A stretch of DNA of 64,000 nucleotides. It comes from Micromonospora echinofusca. GTDB taxonomy: Bacteria; Actinomycetota; Actinomycetes; Mycobacteriales; Micromonosporaceae. The stretch spans positions 620,001-684,000 of the forward strand of contig NZ_LT607733.1 in NCBI RefSeq assembly GCF_900091445.1. The letters are read 5' to 3'. How positions within the stretch are numbered: position 1 is the first letter of the stretch; each line of letters starts with the position of its first letter. The notes under the pieces were generated by a model. That model did no database searches. It saw only the letters and a program-made list of their open reading frames with translations, and was not told the DNA's origin. Positions 17,386-25,683 of the stretch are shown here, one piece after another. The position numbers and the translations under genes are program-made.

Positions 17386-18203
17386 TGGCTCGCCTTTCCC
17401 TGACGGAGTCGCAACGTGCAGCACTTCGGTCCGCCGCCGGCCTTGCGCAGCTCGGAGAGGTCGACACCGATCGTCTCGTAGCCCCGGTCGCGCAGCTTCG
17501 CGGCCAGGCCGGTGGCCTGCGCCGGCAGCACCACGTGCCGACCGTCGCTGACCGCGTTCAACCCGAAGACCTCGGCGTCGGCCAGGGTGGCGTGCACCGC
17601 GTCGGGGAAGAGCCGGCGCAGCACGGCCTGGCTGCCGGGCGAGAACGCCTCCGGCAGGTACGCCACCGTCCGCTCGTCGAGCACGGTGAGCGCGGTGTCC
17701 AGGTGGTAGAAGCGGGGGTCGACCAGCTGCATGGTCACCACCGGGTAGCCGAAGACCTCCTGGAGCTGCGCGTGCGAGGCGTGCGCGGTGCGGAAGCCGG
17801 TGCCGGCCAGCAGGACGTCGCCGGCCAGCAGGATGTCGCCCTCGCCCTCGTTGACGTGCTTCGGGTCGTACATCTCGAAGCCGGCGGCCTCGAACCAGGC
17901 GCGGTAGGCGGGGGCCTCGTCGGCGCGCTGCGGGTCGCGGAACTGCACGGCCATCGCCTTGCCGTCGATCACGGTGCCGCCGTTGGCGGCGAAGACCATG
18001 TCGGGCAGGCCGGGCACCGGAGCGATCTCCTCGACGGTGTGGCCCAGGTCCCGGTACGTCTGCCGCAGCTGCTCCCACTGCCGCACGGCGAGGTCGGCGT
18101 CGACCGGCGCGGTCGGGTCCATCCACGGGTTGATGGCGTAGTCGACGGCGAAGTACGTCGGCCGGCACATCAGGAAGCGCTGGCTGGTGGCGTCCATCGT
18201 CAT
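17382..18203 (-). CDS. ddaH: dimethylargininase / amidinotransferase-fold hydrolase
   Basis: A 273-residue member of the pentein (guanidino-modifying) superfamily. It has the MCRPTYFAVDY start, FAANGGTV, the Glu/His-containing core (RFYHLDTAL) and the catalytic Cys near the C-terminus in GGGPKCCTL. Enzymes of this group cleave the guanidino group of (dimethyl)arginine or related compounds, giving citrulline or ornithine. Paired with rocD in one operon, it likely feeds arginine catabolism. The true substrate, arginine or methylarginine, cannot be told from sequence. The ATG at 18203 has an AGGA four bases upstream. Confidence 0.88.
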   Translation of the reverse strand: MTMDATSQRFLMCRPTYFAVDYAINPWMDPTAPVDADLAVRQWEQLRQTYRDLGHTVEEIAPVPGLPDMVFAANGGTVIDGKAMAVQFRDPQRADEAPAYRAWFEAAGFEMYDPKHVNEGEGDILLAGDVLLAGTGFRTAHASHAQLQEVFGYPVVTMQLVDPRFYHLDTALTVLDERTVAYLPEAFSPGSQAVLRRLFPDAVHATLADAEVFGLNAVSDGRHVVLPAQATGLAAKLRDRGYETIGVDLSELRKAGGGPKCCTLRLRQGKASQ

Positions 18204-18285
18204 TGTCCTGCTCCCAGGGTCGGGCGCGCCCGGCCACCTTCGGCCCACGGGCTGGCGCCGTTGCTCAACGCTATGCGGCACCGAT

Positions 18286-18362
18286 GGTGGAATCCACCGC
18301 TGGAAGTTGCGCAGGCCGACGGATCGTTGCGTCTGGAGGGTGCTGGACGATGGTTCGTTGCG
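18286..18362 (-). promoter_or_regulatory. candidate operator region of ddaH-rocD
   Basis: A perfect 13-bp palindrome GGTGGAATCCACC (18286-18298) lies 83-95 bases upstream of the ddaH start. Three GTTGCG hexamers (18306, 18326, 18357) follow, 20 and 31 bases apart, about two and three helical turns. Such phased repeats suit an Lrp/AsnC-type regulator, which often controls arginine and ornithine genes. The regulator itself is not in the window. The 333-base gap 18204-18536 otherwise holds only the terminator at 18412. Confidence 0.4.
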
Positions 18363-18411
18363 TATCGAGCCCCGTCGGTGCGTCCCGTCGGGAGCCAGGC
18401 CCGGAAAACAC

Positions 18412-18440
18412 TTCGGGGGCGGCGAACCGCCGCCCCCGAA
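18412..18440 (-). terminator. rho-independent terminator of the gene at 18537-19406
   Basis: A 13-bp perfect stem (18412-18424 with 18428-18440) with a 3-base loop is followed, on the minus strand, by GTGTTTTCC. It lies 97 bases after the stop of the minus-strand membrane-protein gene. Confidence 0.8.
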
Positions 18441-18536
18441 AAGGGTTGCCCGGCTGGTGAACCACCAGGCTGGTCGGGCGTCGCCGGTGCATCACCGGCG
18501 CTGCCGGCGCATCGCCGGCGAGCCGATCAGTGCCCG

Positions 18537-19406
18537 CTAGAAGCGATCCACAAACTGTGAGTCGAGCCACTCGCGGAACCGCTGCACCCAGTCGCCGTCG
18601 GTGGTCGGCCAGTCGAACTGGCCGGTCATCGCCAGCACGCCGAGCACCACCGCGCCGAGACCCAGCGCGATGCCGAGCAGCGCGTCGGTCTTGCCGGCGA
18701 TGTGCCGGCGGCGGGTGGCCATCAGGCCGAACACCGCGAGGACCGCGCCGACGGCGCCGAGCGCGATGCCGTATCCGGCGAGGGCGCCGGTGAGCACGAA
18801 GAGCGCCCCCGCCACGCCGACGATCAACCCCAGCGTGGCGAGCAGGCTGGCCCGGGGCTTCGGGCCGGCGACCACCGGTCGCTCCGGCTCGCGGTCGGCG
18901 ACGCCGTCGCCGTCGCGGTCGACGGACCGCTCCACGGTGCGGTCCGCGTCGAGCGGGCGCTCCCCCGTGCGGTCCCGGTCCGTCCGGGCGGCCAGCGCCG
19001 TCGCGCTGCGGTCCAGGTCGGTCGTCCGGCCGTCGAGGGTCCGTTCGAGGGTCGGGTCGGGGTCGGTGGTCCGGGGGGCGCGCCGGGGACCGTCGTCGGC
19101 GGGTCGAGCCGTGGCGGCCCGGGCGACCGCCGCCCGCTCGGCCGCCCGCCGCTCCGCGTCGCCGTCGCGCCCGTCGGCGTCCGGCGCCGTGCTGCTGCGG
19201 TAGGTCGTCTGCTCGCTGTCCCGCTCCGTCACCACCGGGCCGGCGACCCGGCCGGGGTCGTCGGTCCGGTCCCGGCCGGTGGCCTCCGCCCGGTCCCGCG
19301 CGCTCCCGTCGACCCGCGCGCCCTCCTCGTTCCGGTCCCGGCCGCCGATGTCGTCATCCGTCGGCGTCGGCTCGGTCCGACGTGACAGGGAAGGAATCTT
19401 CACCAC
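18537..19406 (-). CDS. hypothetical membrane protein with disordered charged N-terminus
   Basis: I do not recognise a named family. The 289-residue product has a long disordered part (1-185) rich in Arg, Asp, Thr and Glu with loose DRT/ERT repeats. Three hydrophobic helices follow (around LLATLGLIVGVAGALFVL, IALGAVGAVLAVFGLM and LLGIALGLGAVVLGVLAM), as in DUF4190-like small membrane domains, and a short tail with WVQRFREWLDSQF. The GTG at 19406 has a perfect AGGAGG (19413-19418) upstream, so expression is probably strong. It is divergent from the glycan block. Its role is unknown. Confidence 0.82.
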   Translation of the reverse strand: MVKIPSLSRRTEPTPTDDDIGGRDRNEEGARVDGSARDRAEATGRDRTDDPGRVAGPVVTERDSEQTTYRSSTAPDADGRDGDAERRAAERAAVARAATARPADDGPRRAPRTTDPDPTLERTLDGRTTDLDRSATALAARTDRDRTGERPLDADRTVERSVDRDGDGVADREPERPVVAGPKPRASLLATLGLIVGVAGALFVLTGALAGYGIALGAVGAVLAVFGLMATRRRHIAGKTDALLGIALGLGAVVLGVLAMTGQFDWPTTDGDWVQRFREWLDSQFVDRF

Positions 19407-19641
19407 AACACACCTCCTGAGGCAGACGCGGCCGGACGGAAGTGGTGCGGTCCGCCGCGCGGTAACACGCCCTGCGGTACCCGCCCGCTCTGATCGGTAC
19501 ACCCGCCGACGGCCTGGCCGGGGGCTTGCTTGCCGCCGGGTGAACATCGGTCGTCGACTTGCCGTTCGGCCCGAAGAAGGGGTTCGACCGGCCATAGGAT
19601 CTCCGCGGCCGGCCGGCCACGTCGGCCGGGGAAGGGTGACG

Positions 19642-20991
19642 ATGGAGATTCGAGCCGGAGCCAGGGGCCGGGTGGTCATGCTGGTCGACAACGCGGTCCA
19701 GGGCGACTCCCGGGTGCAGAAGTCGGCCCGGTCGGCCGCCGAAGCCGGCTGGGACGTCACCCTGCTGGGCCGCTCGCCCGACGGCGAGCCGCACCGGTGG
19801 CACATCGGCGACGCCCTGGTGCGGCTGCTGCCGATGGGCCGTCCCGGCGCGCCGGTGCCCCGCACGCCGCGCCGGAACGCGGCGGCGCTGCTCGGGCACC
19901 TCGGCCTGCGGACACCCGTCGAGCGGGCGTACACCCGGCTGTGCCTGCGGCTGTACGGCGACCGCGCCTGGCGCCGGTTGCAGCCGGCACTGTGGAGCTA
20001 CGAGCACGCCTACGGCCCGGTGCTCGACGAGCTGGCGCCCGACCTGATCCACGCCAACGACTTCCGGATGCTCGGCGTGGGCGCGCGGGGGCTGCTGCGG
20101 GCCAGGGCCGCCGGCCGCCGGGCCGCCCTGGTGTGGGACGCCCACGAGTTCCTGCCGGGCATCAAGCCCTGGAGCGACAACGTGCGGTGGCTGCCCGCCC
20201 AGTTGGCGCACGAACGGGAGTACGCCCGCCACGCCGACGCGGTGGTGACCGTCTCGCCGGAGCTGGCCCGCCTGCTGCGACGCGAGCACGACCTGCCCGA
20301 ACTGCCCACCGTGGTGCTGAACGCGCCCGACCGCCGCGAGACCGACCAGCCGGTACGGGCCACGCAGACCCTCCGCGCGGGGTTCGGCCTCGGGCCGGGC
20401 GACCCGCTGCTGGTCTACAGCGGCGCCGCGGCGCCGCAGCGCGGCCTGGACGTCCTGGTCGAGGCACTGCCGCTGCTGCCCGGCGTGCACGTCGCGCTGG
20501 TGGTCAACCATCCAGACGGCGAGTACGTCCGGTCGCTGGCGGCGCGGGCGGCCGACCTCGGCGTCGGTGGGCGCCTGCACGTGCGGGGGTACGTGCCGCA
20601 CGACGAGGTGGTGCCGCTGCTCGCCGGGGCCGACCTCGGGGTGATCCCGATCCAGCACTGGCCCAACCACGAGATCGCGCTAATCACCAAGTTCTTCGAG
20701 TACTCGCACGCCCGGCTGCCCATCGTGGTCAGCGACGTGCGCACCATGGCGGGCACCGTCCGGGCGACCGGGCAGGGCGAGGTGTTCCGGGCCGGGGACG
20801 CCGGGGACCTCGCCCGCGCCGTCCGTGCCGTGCTCGCCGACCCCGGCCGGTACCGGGCCGCGTACGACGATCCGGCCCTGCTGGCCGGGTGGACGTGGGA
20901 GCGGCAGGCCGTGGAACTCGACCGGGTCTACGCCCGGCTGGTGCCGGCGGCCGTCGCCGGCGGGGCGGACGCGTACGGCCGTGTCGGCTGA
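19642..20991 (+). CDS. glycosyltransferase (GT-B, family 4-like)
   Basis: This 449-residue enzyme begins RGRVVMLVDNAVQGDSRVQK, a start common to GT4 glycosyltransferases. It contains HANDFRMLG, LVWDAHEFLPG, a sugar-nucleotide binding domain starting LLVYSGAAAPQRGLDVL, and EYSHARLPIVVSDV near the acceptor Glu region. It probably builds a surface polysaccharide or teichoic-acid-like polymer together with the next gene, whose start overlaps its end. The ATG at 19642 has GGGGAAGGG upstream. The 235-base region before it shows TAGGAT at 19595-19600 as a possible -10. Confidence 0.88.
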   Translation: MEIRAGARGRVVMLVDNAVQGDSRVQKSARSAAEAGWDVTLLGRSPDGEPHRWHIGDALVRLLPMGRPGAPVPRTPRRNAAALLGHLGLRTPVERAYTRLCLRLYGDRAWRRLQPALWSYEHAYGPVLDELAPDLIHANDFRMLGVGARGLLRARAAGRRAALVWDAHEFLPGIKPWSDNVRWLPAQLAHEREYARHADAVVTVSPELARLLRREHDLPELPTVVLNAPDRRETDQPVRATQTLRAGFGLGPGDPLLVYSGAAAPQRGLDVLVEALPLLPGVHVALVVNHPDGEYVRSLAARAADLGVGGRLHVRGYVPHDEVVPLLAGADLGVIPIQHWPNHEIALITKFFEYSHARLPIVVSDVRTMAGTVRATGQGEVFRAGDAGDLARAVRAVLADPGRYRAAYDDPALLAGWTWERQAVELDRVYARLVPAAVAGGADAYGRVG

Positions 20992-22588
20992 CCCGGTGGC
21001 CGTCGACCAGGGGCACCGGGACGGCTCCCCGCCGCCCGACGTGACGGTGATCCTGCCCGTGTACGACACGATGCCGTACCTCACCGGATGCCTGGATTCG
21101 CTGCTCGGGCAGAGCATCGGTCTGGACCGGATGCGGATCGTGGCGGTGGACGACGGATCGACCGACGGCAGCGGCCGGCAGCTCGACCGCTACGCCCGCC
21201 GGTATCCGGGCACCGTGACCGTCGTGCACCAGCCCAACTCCGGCGGCCCGGCGGCGCCCTGCAACCGGGCCCTCGACCTGGCCACCGGGCGGTACGTCTT
21301 CTTCGTCGGCGCGGACGACCGCCTCGGCCCCGAGGCGCTGGAGCGGCTGGTGGCCGCCGCCGACCGGTACGGCTCCGACGTCGTCCTCGGCCGGGTGGTG
21401 GGGGTGAACAGCCGCCACGTCCACCAGGAGGTCTTCGCCCGCACGGCGGTGGACGTCGGGCTGGCCGACTCGGCCCTGCCGCTGTCGCTGGCCAACACCA
21501 AGCTGTTCCGGCGGGAACTCGTCGAGCGGCACCGGCTGCGGTACCCGGAGGACATGCCGATCGGCAGCGACCAGCCGTTCACCCTGGAGGCGTGCCACCG
21601 GGCAGCCCGGGTCACGGTCCTCGCCGACTACGACTACTACCACGCGGTGCGGCGGCTGAACGCCCGCAACATCACCTACCTGAGCCGGGCGGAGGAGCGG
21701 CTCGACTGCGCGCGGCGGCTCGTGGAGTTCGCCGTCGGCCTGATCCCGCCGGGCGACGAGCGGGACGCGGTGCTGCGGCGCTACTTCCGCTTCGAGGTGG
21801 CGGCCCTGCTCGACGACGACTTCCTCCGGCTGGACGCGCCGACCCGGCGGCTGCTGCACGCCGGCGTACGGGAGTTGGCCGGGCGGCACCTCACCGCCGC
21901 CGTACGGGGCCGGCTGCCGGTGGAGACCCGGCTGCGGATCGGGGTCGCCGAGCACGGCACGCCCGACGACCTGGTCGACGTGATCCGGGAGGACGCGGAG
22001 CGCGGCGTGCCGCCGACGGTCGTCGAGGGCGCCCGGCGGTACGCGGCGTACCCGGGCTTCCGGGCGTCGCACGGCCGGCTGCCCGACGACGTCTTCGACG
22101 TCACCGACGCCGTGGACTGGCTGGCCCGCTTCGAGGTCACCGGCATCGGCTGGGACCGCGACGCCGACGCCGGACCGGCTCTCGTCCTCGACCTGCGTAC
22201 GCCCCTGCCCGACCTCGGCCGGCTCTGCCCGGGGCCGCCGCGACTCACCGCCGGCGAGTTGGCCGGCGACGTACGTCCCGCGACGGCCACCGGCGGCACC
22301 ACGCTGCGGGCCCGGATCAGCGTGACCGAGGTGCTGCGCGCCAGCGCGGTGACCGGGCAGCGCCGTGCCGTACACCTGACGCTGCCCGCGCCCGACGGCC
22401 GGCCCGGGAGCGCGCCGCTGCGCGCGCCCCGCCGGGTCCGGTTCCCCCGACCGATGGTCCGGCGGCGGGGACGACGCTGGTACGCGGTGTCGCCGGTGAC
22501 CGACGGCAGCGGCCGGTTGATGATCTCCGTGGTGCCACTGACCCCTCGGCGGGTGCTCGCCCGGCTGACCGCCCGCCGCCCCTCCTGA
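20981..22588 (+). CDS. glycosyltransferase family 2 protein with C-terminal accessory domain
   Basis: A 535-residue GT-A enzyme. The N-terminal domain has TVILPVYDTMPYLTGCLDSL, the donor-binding AVDDGSTDGSG, and the metal-binding FVGADDR. The late SDQPFTLEACHRA region fits the catalytic base area. After residue 300 a helical linker leads to a beta-rich C-terminal part, an order seen in teichoic-acid glycosyltransferases such as TarS. That comparison rests on layout only. The GTG at 20981 overlaps the previous gene; a GTG at 20996 is the alternative. It likely works with the upstream GT4 enzyme in surface-glycan synthesis. Confidence 0.87.
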   Translation: MSADPVAVDQGHRDGSPPPDVTVILPVYDTMPYLTGCLDSLLGQSIGLDRMRIVAVDDGSTDGSGRQLDRYARRYPGTVTVVHQPNSGGPAAPCNRALDLATGRYVFFVGADDRLGPEALERLVAAADRYGSDVVLGRVVGVNSRHVHQEVFARTAVDVGLADSALPLSLANTKLFRRELVERHRLRYPEDMPIGSDQPFTLEACHRAARVTVLADYDYYHAVRRLNARNITYLSRAEERLDCARRLVEFAVGLIPPGDERDAVLRRYFRFEVAALLDDDFLRLDAPTRRLLHAGVRELAGRHLTAAVRGRLPVETRLRIGVAEHGTPDDLVDVIREDAERGVPPTVVEGARRYAAYPGFRASHGRLPDDVFDVTDAVDWLARFEVTGIGWDRDADAGPALVLDLRTPLPDLGRLCPGPPRLTAGELAGDVRPATATGGTTLRARISVTEVLRASAVTGQRRAVHLTLPAPDGRPGSAPLRAPRRVRFPRPMVRRRGRRWYAVSPVTDGSGRLMISVVPLTPRRVLARLTARRPS

Positions 22589-22601
22589 CGCCCCGCCGCG
22601 C

Positions 22602-22619
22602 GCCGGCTCCGGAACCGGC
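22602..22619. terminator. short hairpin between convergent genes
   Basis: GCCGG and CCGGC flank an 8-base centre in the 36-base gap between the GT2 gene and convergent galE. The stem is short and the call is weak. Confidence 0.3.
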
Positions 22620-22624
22620 CGGGG

Positions 22625-23644
22625 CTACCGCAGGGCGAGCGGGGCAGCGGCCAGGTGCCGGCGGTCGTCGAGCGCCCGCCACTCCAGCGCGTGCCGGATG
22701 CCGTCCTCGACGCCGAAGCGCGGCGACCAACCCAGCAGGTCCTGGTAGCGGCGGCTGCGGTTGTAGACCCCCGGCACGTCGCCGGACCGGCGGGGAGCCT
22801 CCCGGTAGGGCAGGGGCCGCCCGGTCACCGCGGCGAACGCGGCCAGCAGTTCCCGCACCGTGGTGCCGACCCCGGTGCCGATGTTGAGCGCGGTGTACCC
22901 GTGCGGGCCGGCGGCCGCCACCTCGTCGAAGCGGGCCAGCGCCGCCACGTGGGCCTGGGCGAGATCCCACACGTGGACGTAGTCCCGGACGGCGCTGCCG
23001 TCGCGGGTGGGCCAGTCCGTGCCGGTGACGCGGAACTCCGTGCCGGTGCTGGCCGCCTCGATCATGCGACCCAGGGCGTGCGTCGGGTGGCGCAGTTGCA
23101 GCCCGGTGCGCAGCAGGGGATCGGCGCCGATCGGGTTGAAGTAGCGCAGCGCCACCGCCCGCAGCTCACCGGCCCGCGCGCAGTCGGCGAGCACCGCCTC
23201 GACCATCGCCTTCGTGCGGGCGTACGGGCTGACCGGGTCGACGGGGGAGGACTCGTCGACCGCGAAGTCCGCACCCGGCCGGTAGACGGCGGCGGTGGAG
23301 CTGAACAGCACCCGACGGCACCCGTTGCGGACCAGGTGACGGACCAGTTCGACGGACTTCGCGAGGTTCTCCCGGTAGTAGCGCAGCGGGTCGCGGGTCG
23401 ACTCGGGCACGACGATGACCCCGGCGCAGTGCACGGTGGCCCGGATCTCGGGATGCTCGGCGAAGATCCGGTCGACCAGGTCCCCGTCGGCGACGTCGCC
23501 CCGGTAGAAGGGGCGGCCGGCCGCGAAGGAGGCCCGGCCGGTCGACAGGTCGTCGAGGATCACCGGCGTGATGCCCCGGTCCAGCAGCGCGGAACCGACG
23601 GTGCTGCCGATGAAGCCGGCGCCGCCGGTGATCAGGTACTTCAC
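22625..23644 (-). CDS. galE: UDP-glucose 4-epimerase
   Basis: A 339-residue extended short-chain dehydrogenase. The NAD-binding loop TGGAGFIGS is at the N-terminus, followed by DDLSTG for ribose binding, SSTAAVY with the catalytic Ser/Thr, and the YxxxK pair in YARTK. The substrate-binding part has RYFNPIGADP and DYVHVWDLAQAH. It interconverts UDP-glucose and UDP-galactose, which supplies the neighbouring glycosyltransferases. The GTG at 23644 follows GTGAGGAAC, only 5 bases after the stop of the upstream GT2 gene, so the two form an operon. Confidence 0.93.
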   Translation of the reverse strand: MKYLITGGAGFIGSTVGSALLDRGITPVILDDLSTGRASFAAGRPFYRGDVADGDLVDRIFAEHPEIRATVHCAGVIVVPESTRDPLRYYRENLAKSVELVRHLVRNGCRRVLFSSTAAVYRPGADFAVDESSPVDPVSPYARTKAMVEAVLADCARAGELRAVALRYFNPIGADPLLRTGLQLRHPTHALGRMIEAASTGTEFRVTGTDWPTRDGSAVRDYVHVWDLAQAHVAALARFDEVAAAGPHGYTALNIGTGVGTTVRELLAAFAAVTGRPLPYREAPRRSGDVPGVYNRSRRYQDLLGWSPRFGVEDGIRHALEWRALDDRRHLAAAPLALR

Positions 23645-23649
23645 GTTCC

Positions 23650-24696
23650 TCACCGTTTCGTCCCGGCCCGCGTCCGCAGCCGGCCCGCCGCGCGGTGCGC
23701 GGCCCGCAGGACCGCCCAGACGAGGTACGCGTCGTGGCGCACCATCCGGTGCTTGAGCCCGGCGATCCCGCCCGGCCGGGGGTAGCCGGCGGGAGGCAGC
23801 CACCGCCGGTAGTCCGCCGCCATCCGGCGGAAGAACGCGCGGCGGGTCTCCGGCGGCAGCCGGAAGTCGTTGCCGACGATGACCAGGTAGTGGTCGAGCA
23901 TGACGCGGAACAGGTCGGGCCCGAAGCGGTCCGGGGCGTCGCCGCCGACGGTGGCCAGCCAGCCGAACACCGAGGCGTACTGGTCGAAGACCTCGAAGTG
24001 CCGCGTACTCAGGGTGGCGGTGATCCGGTCCCGGGGGCGCTGCCGGTAGTGGTAGCAGTCCCGCTCCAGCACGTCGATGCTGCCGGCGGCGATCAGCAGG
24101 GGATGGCTGTAGGCGCAGTCCTCGTACCAGCCGGGCCGGAAGGAGAGCCCCGACTCGGCCAGGAACGCGCGGCGGACGAGCTTGGTGCACGCGGACTGGG
24201 CGAGCATGAGCAGCTCGGGCCGGTCGGCGAGCCGCAGCGGCAGGTGCCGCCCCCCGAGGGCCGCCCCGGACGGCCGGGCCACCACCCGGCCGTCCGGGAA
24301 CACCTCGGCGTGGTCGACGATCAGCACGTCCGGGCGGGTGTCCGCGAGCCGCTCCCGCACCGCCGCGACCGCGCCGGGCGGCAGCCAGTCGTCGCCGTCG
24401 ACGAACCAGAGGTAGTCGCCGGTGGCCCGGGCCACGCCGGCGTTGCGGGCGCCGCCCAGGCCGGCGTTCTCGGCCAGGCGGACCACCCGCACCCGGGGGT
24501 CGCGCGCGGCGTACCGGTCGAGCAGCCGCCCGCTGCCGTCCGGCGAGGCGTCGTCGACCGCGACGACCTCCCCGTCCTCGGCGCCCGGCTGGGCGAGGAT
24601 CGAGTCGAGGCAGGTCGCGAGGTACGCCTCGACGCCGTACACCGGAACGACGACGGACAACGTCGGGCGGTCGGCTGGGGTCTCGGCACCGTCCAC
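23650..24696 (-). CDS. glycosyltransferase family 2 protein
   Basis: A GT-A enzyme of about 348 residues with TLSVVVPVYGVEAYLATCLD at the N-terminus, the UDP-binding VDDASPDGSG, the DxD-like metal site FVDGDDW and a conserved WYEDCAYSHP near the catalytic region. It resembles CDP-glycerol or galactosyl/glucosyl transferases of capsule and teichoic acid clusters. It is followed by galE after 5 bases. The start is uncertain: I take the GTG at 24696, about 12 residues before the first strand, but ATG at 24759 or 24801 would also be open. Its upstream region is shared with the divergent glycosylase gene. Confidence 0.86.
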   Translation of the reverse strand: MDGAETPADRPTLSVVVPVYGVEAYLATCLDSILAQPGAEDGEVVAVDDASPDGSGRLLDRYAARDPRVRVVRLAENAGLGGARNAGVARATGDYLWFVDGDDWLPPGAVAAVRERLADTRPDVLIVDHAEVFPDGRVVARPSGAALGGRHLPLRLADRPELLMLAQSACTKLVRRAFLAESGLSFRPGWYEDCAYSHPLLIAAGSIDVLERDCYHYRQRPRDRITATLSTRHFEVFDQYASVFGWLATVGGDAPDRFGPDLFRVMLDHYLVIVGNDFRLPPETRRAFFRRMAADYRRWLPPAGYPRPGGIAGLKHRMVRHDAYLVWAVLRAAHRAAGRLRTRAGTKR

Positions 24697-24789
24697 GGCT
24701 GGGACTATGCCGAGGCGGCCCGACCGTCCCGCCACGCGCAGGTGAACTCGGCCTGACATTCTGCGAGCCGGCCCGGTCCCCGCGCTGGC

Positions 24790-24795
24790 TATCCT
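24790..24795 (+). promoter_or_regulatory. likely -10 box of the glycosylase gene
   Basis: TATCCT lies 8 bases before the GTG start of the DNA glycosylase gene. With no Shine-Dalgarno sequence, this suggests a leaderless or nearly leaderless mRNA. Confidence 0.4.
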
Positions 24796-24803
24796 TGGCA
24801 CCC

Positions 24804-25613
24804 GTGCCAGAGGGACACACCATCCACCGCCTGGCGGCGCGGCACGCCGAGCTGTTCGGCGGGGACAAGCCGCACGTCGCCAGCCCGCAGGGCCGCTTCG
24901 CCGAGGGCGCGGCCCGCCTCTCCGGCACGGTCCTGGAGGCCACCGAGGCGTACGGCAAGCACCTGCTGCACCACCACGCGGGCGAGCTGACCCTGCACGT
25001 GCACCTCGGGCTCTACGGCAGGTTCGCCGACGGCGCCGGGGAGCCGCCGGAGCCGGTCGGTCAGGTGCGGCTGCGGCTGACCAGCGACCGGCACTGGCTG
25101 GACCTGCGCGGCCCCACCGCCTGCGAGCTGCTCACCCCGCCCGAGGTGGCGGCGCTGCGCGGCCGGCTCGGCCCCGACCCGCTGCGCGCCGACGCCGACC
25201 CCGACCGGGCGTACGCCCGGATCTCCCGCAGCCCGACGCCGCTCGCGGCGCTGCTGCTGGACCAGTCGGTGGTGGCCGGCACCGGGCTGATCTTCGTCAC
25301 CGAGGCGCTGTTCCGGGCCGGTCTGCCGCCGACGCTGCCCGGCCGGCGACTGACCCGCGCCGGCTGGGACGCGCTCTGGGCCGATTTGGTGGCGCTGATG
25401 CGGCTCGCCGTCGGTCGGGGCCGGATCGACACCGTCCGCGACGCGCACCTGCCCGAGGCGATGGGCCGCCCCGCCCGGGTCGACCGGCACGGCGGCGAGG
25501 TGTACGTCTACCGCCGCCCCGGCGAGCCCTGCCACGTCTGCGGCACGCCGGTGAGCCGGGGCGGGCTGGCCGGCCGCAACCTCTACTGGTGCCCCACCTG
25601 CCAACCCGGATGA
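24804..25613 (+). CDS. Fpg/Nei-family DNA glycosylase
   Basis: A 269-residue base-excision repair enzyme. The mature N-terminus PEGHTIHRLA gives the catalytic Pro2 and Glu3, so the GTG at 24804 must be the start; a TTG nine bases earlier would bury the proline. The H2TH domain contains LLLDQSVVAGTGLIFVTEAL with the conserved Asn position as Thr-Gly. A C-terminal zinc finger has two Cys pairs (CHVCG and CPTC) with the Arg-containing loop between them. It removes oxidised bases and cuts the strand by beta,delta-elimination. It is closest in form to actinobacterial Nei2 endonuclease VIII. The genes around it are unrelated. Confidence 0.92.
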   Translation: MPEGHTIHRLAARHAELFGGDKPHVASPQGRFAEGAARLSGTVLEATEAYGKHLLHHHAGELTLHVHLGLYGRFADGAGEPPEPVGQVRLRLTSDRHWLDLRGPTACELLTPPEVAALRGRLGPDPLRADADPDRAYARISRSPTPLAALLLDQSVVAGTGLIFVTEALFRAGLPPTLPGRRLTRAGWDALWADLVALMRLAVGRGRIDTVRDAHLPEAMGRPARVDRHGGEVYVYRRPGEPCHVCGTPVSRGGLAGRNLYWCPTCQPG

Positions 25614-25683
25614 CCGGTGGCCCACCGGGGCCGTGACCACCGCACCGCTGTCGAGCTGCCCCGTCCGTGCGGGCGGGCGGCTC

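Noticed and set aside
16171..18237. A 688-codon open frame that seems to fuse a basic protein to ornithine aminotransferase.
   Set aside because: The first part is the ddaH gene read in another frame; rocD begins at the GTG overlapping the ddaH stop.
19642..24696. A complete teichoic-acid or capsule cluster.
   Set aside because: Only glycosyltransferases and galE are present; no polymerase, flippase or ligase gene is seen.
22625..24958. A single 777-codon frame joining the GT2 and galE regions.
   Set aside because: Only the galE part has protein-like sequence; the GT2 gene is in a different frame.
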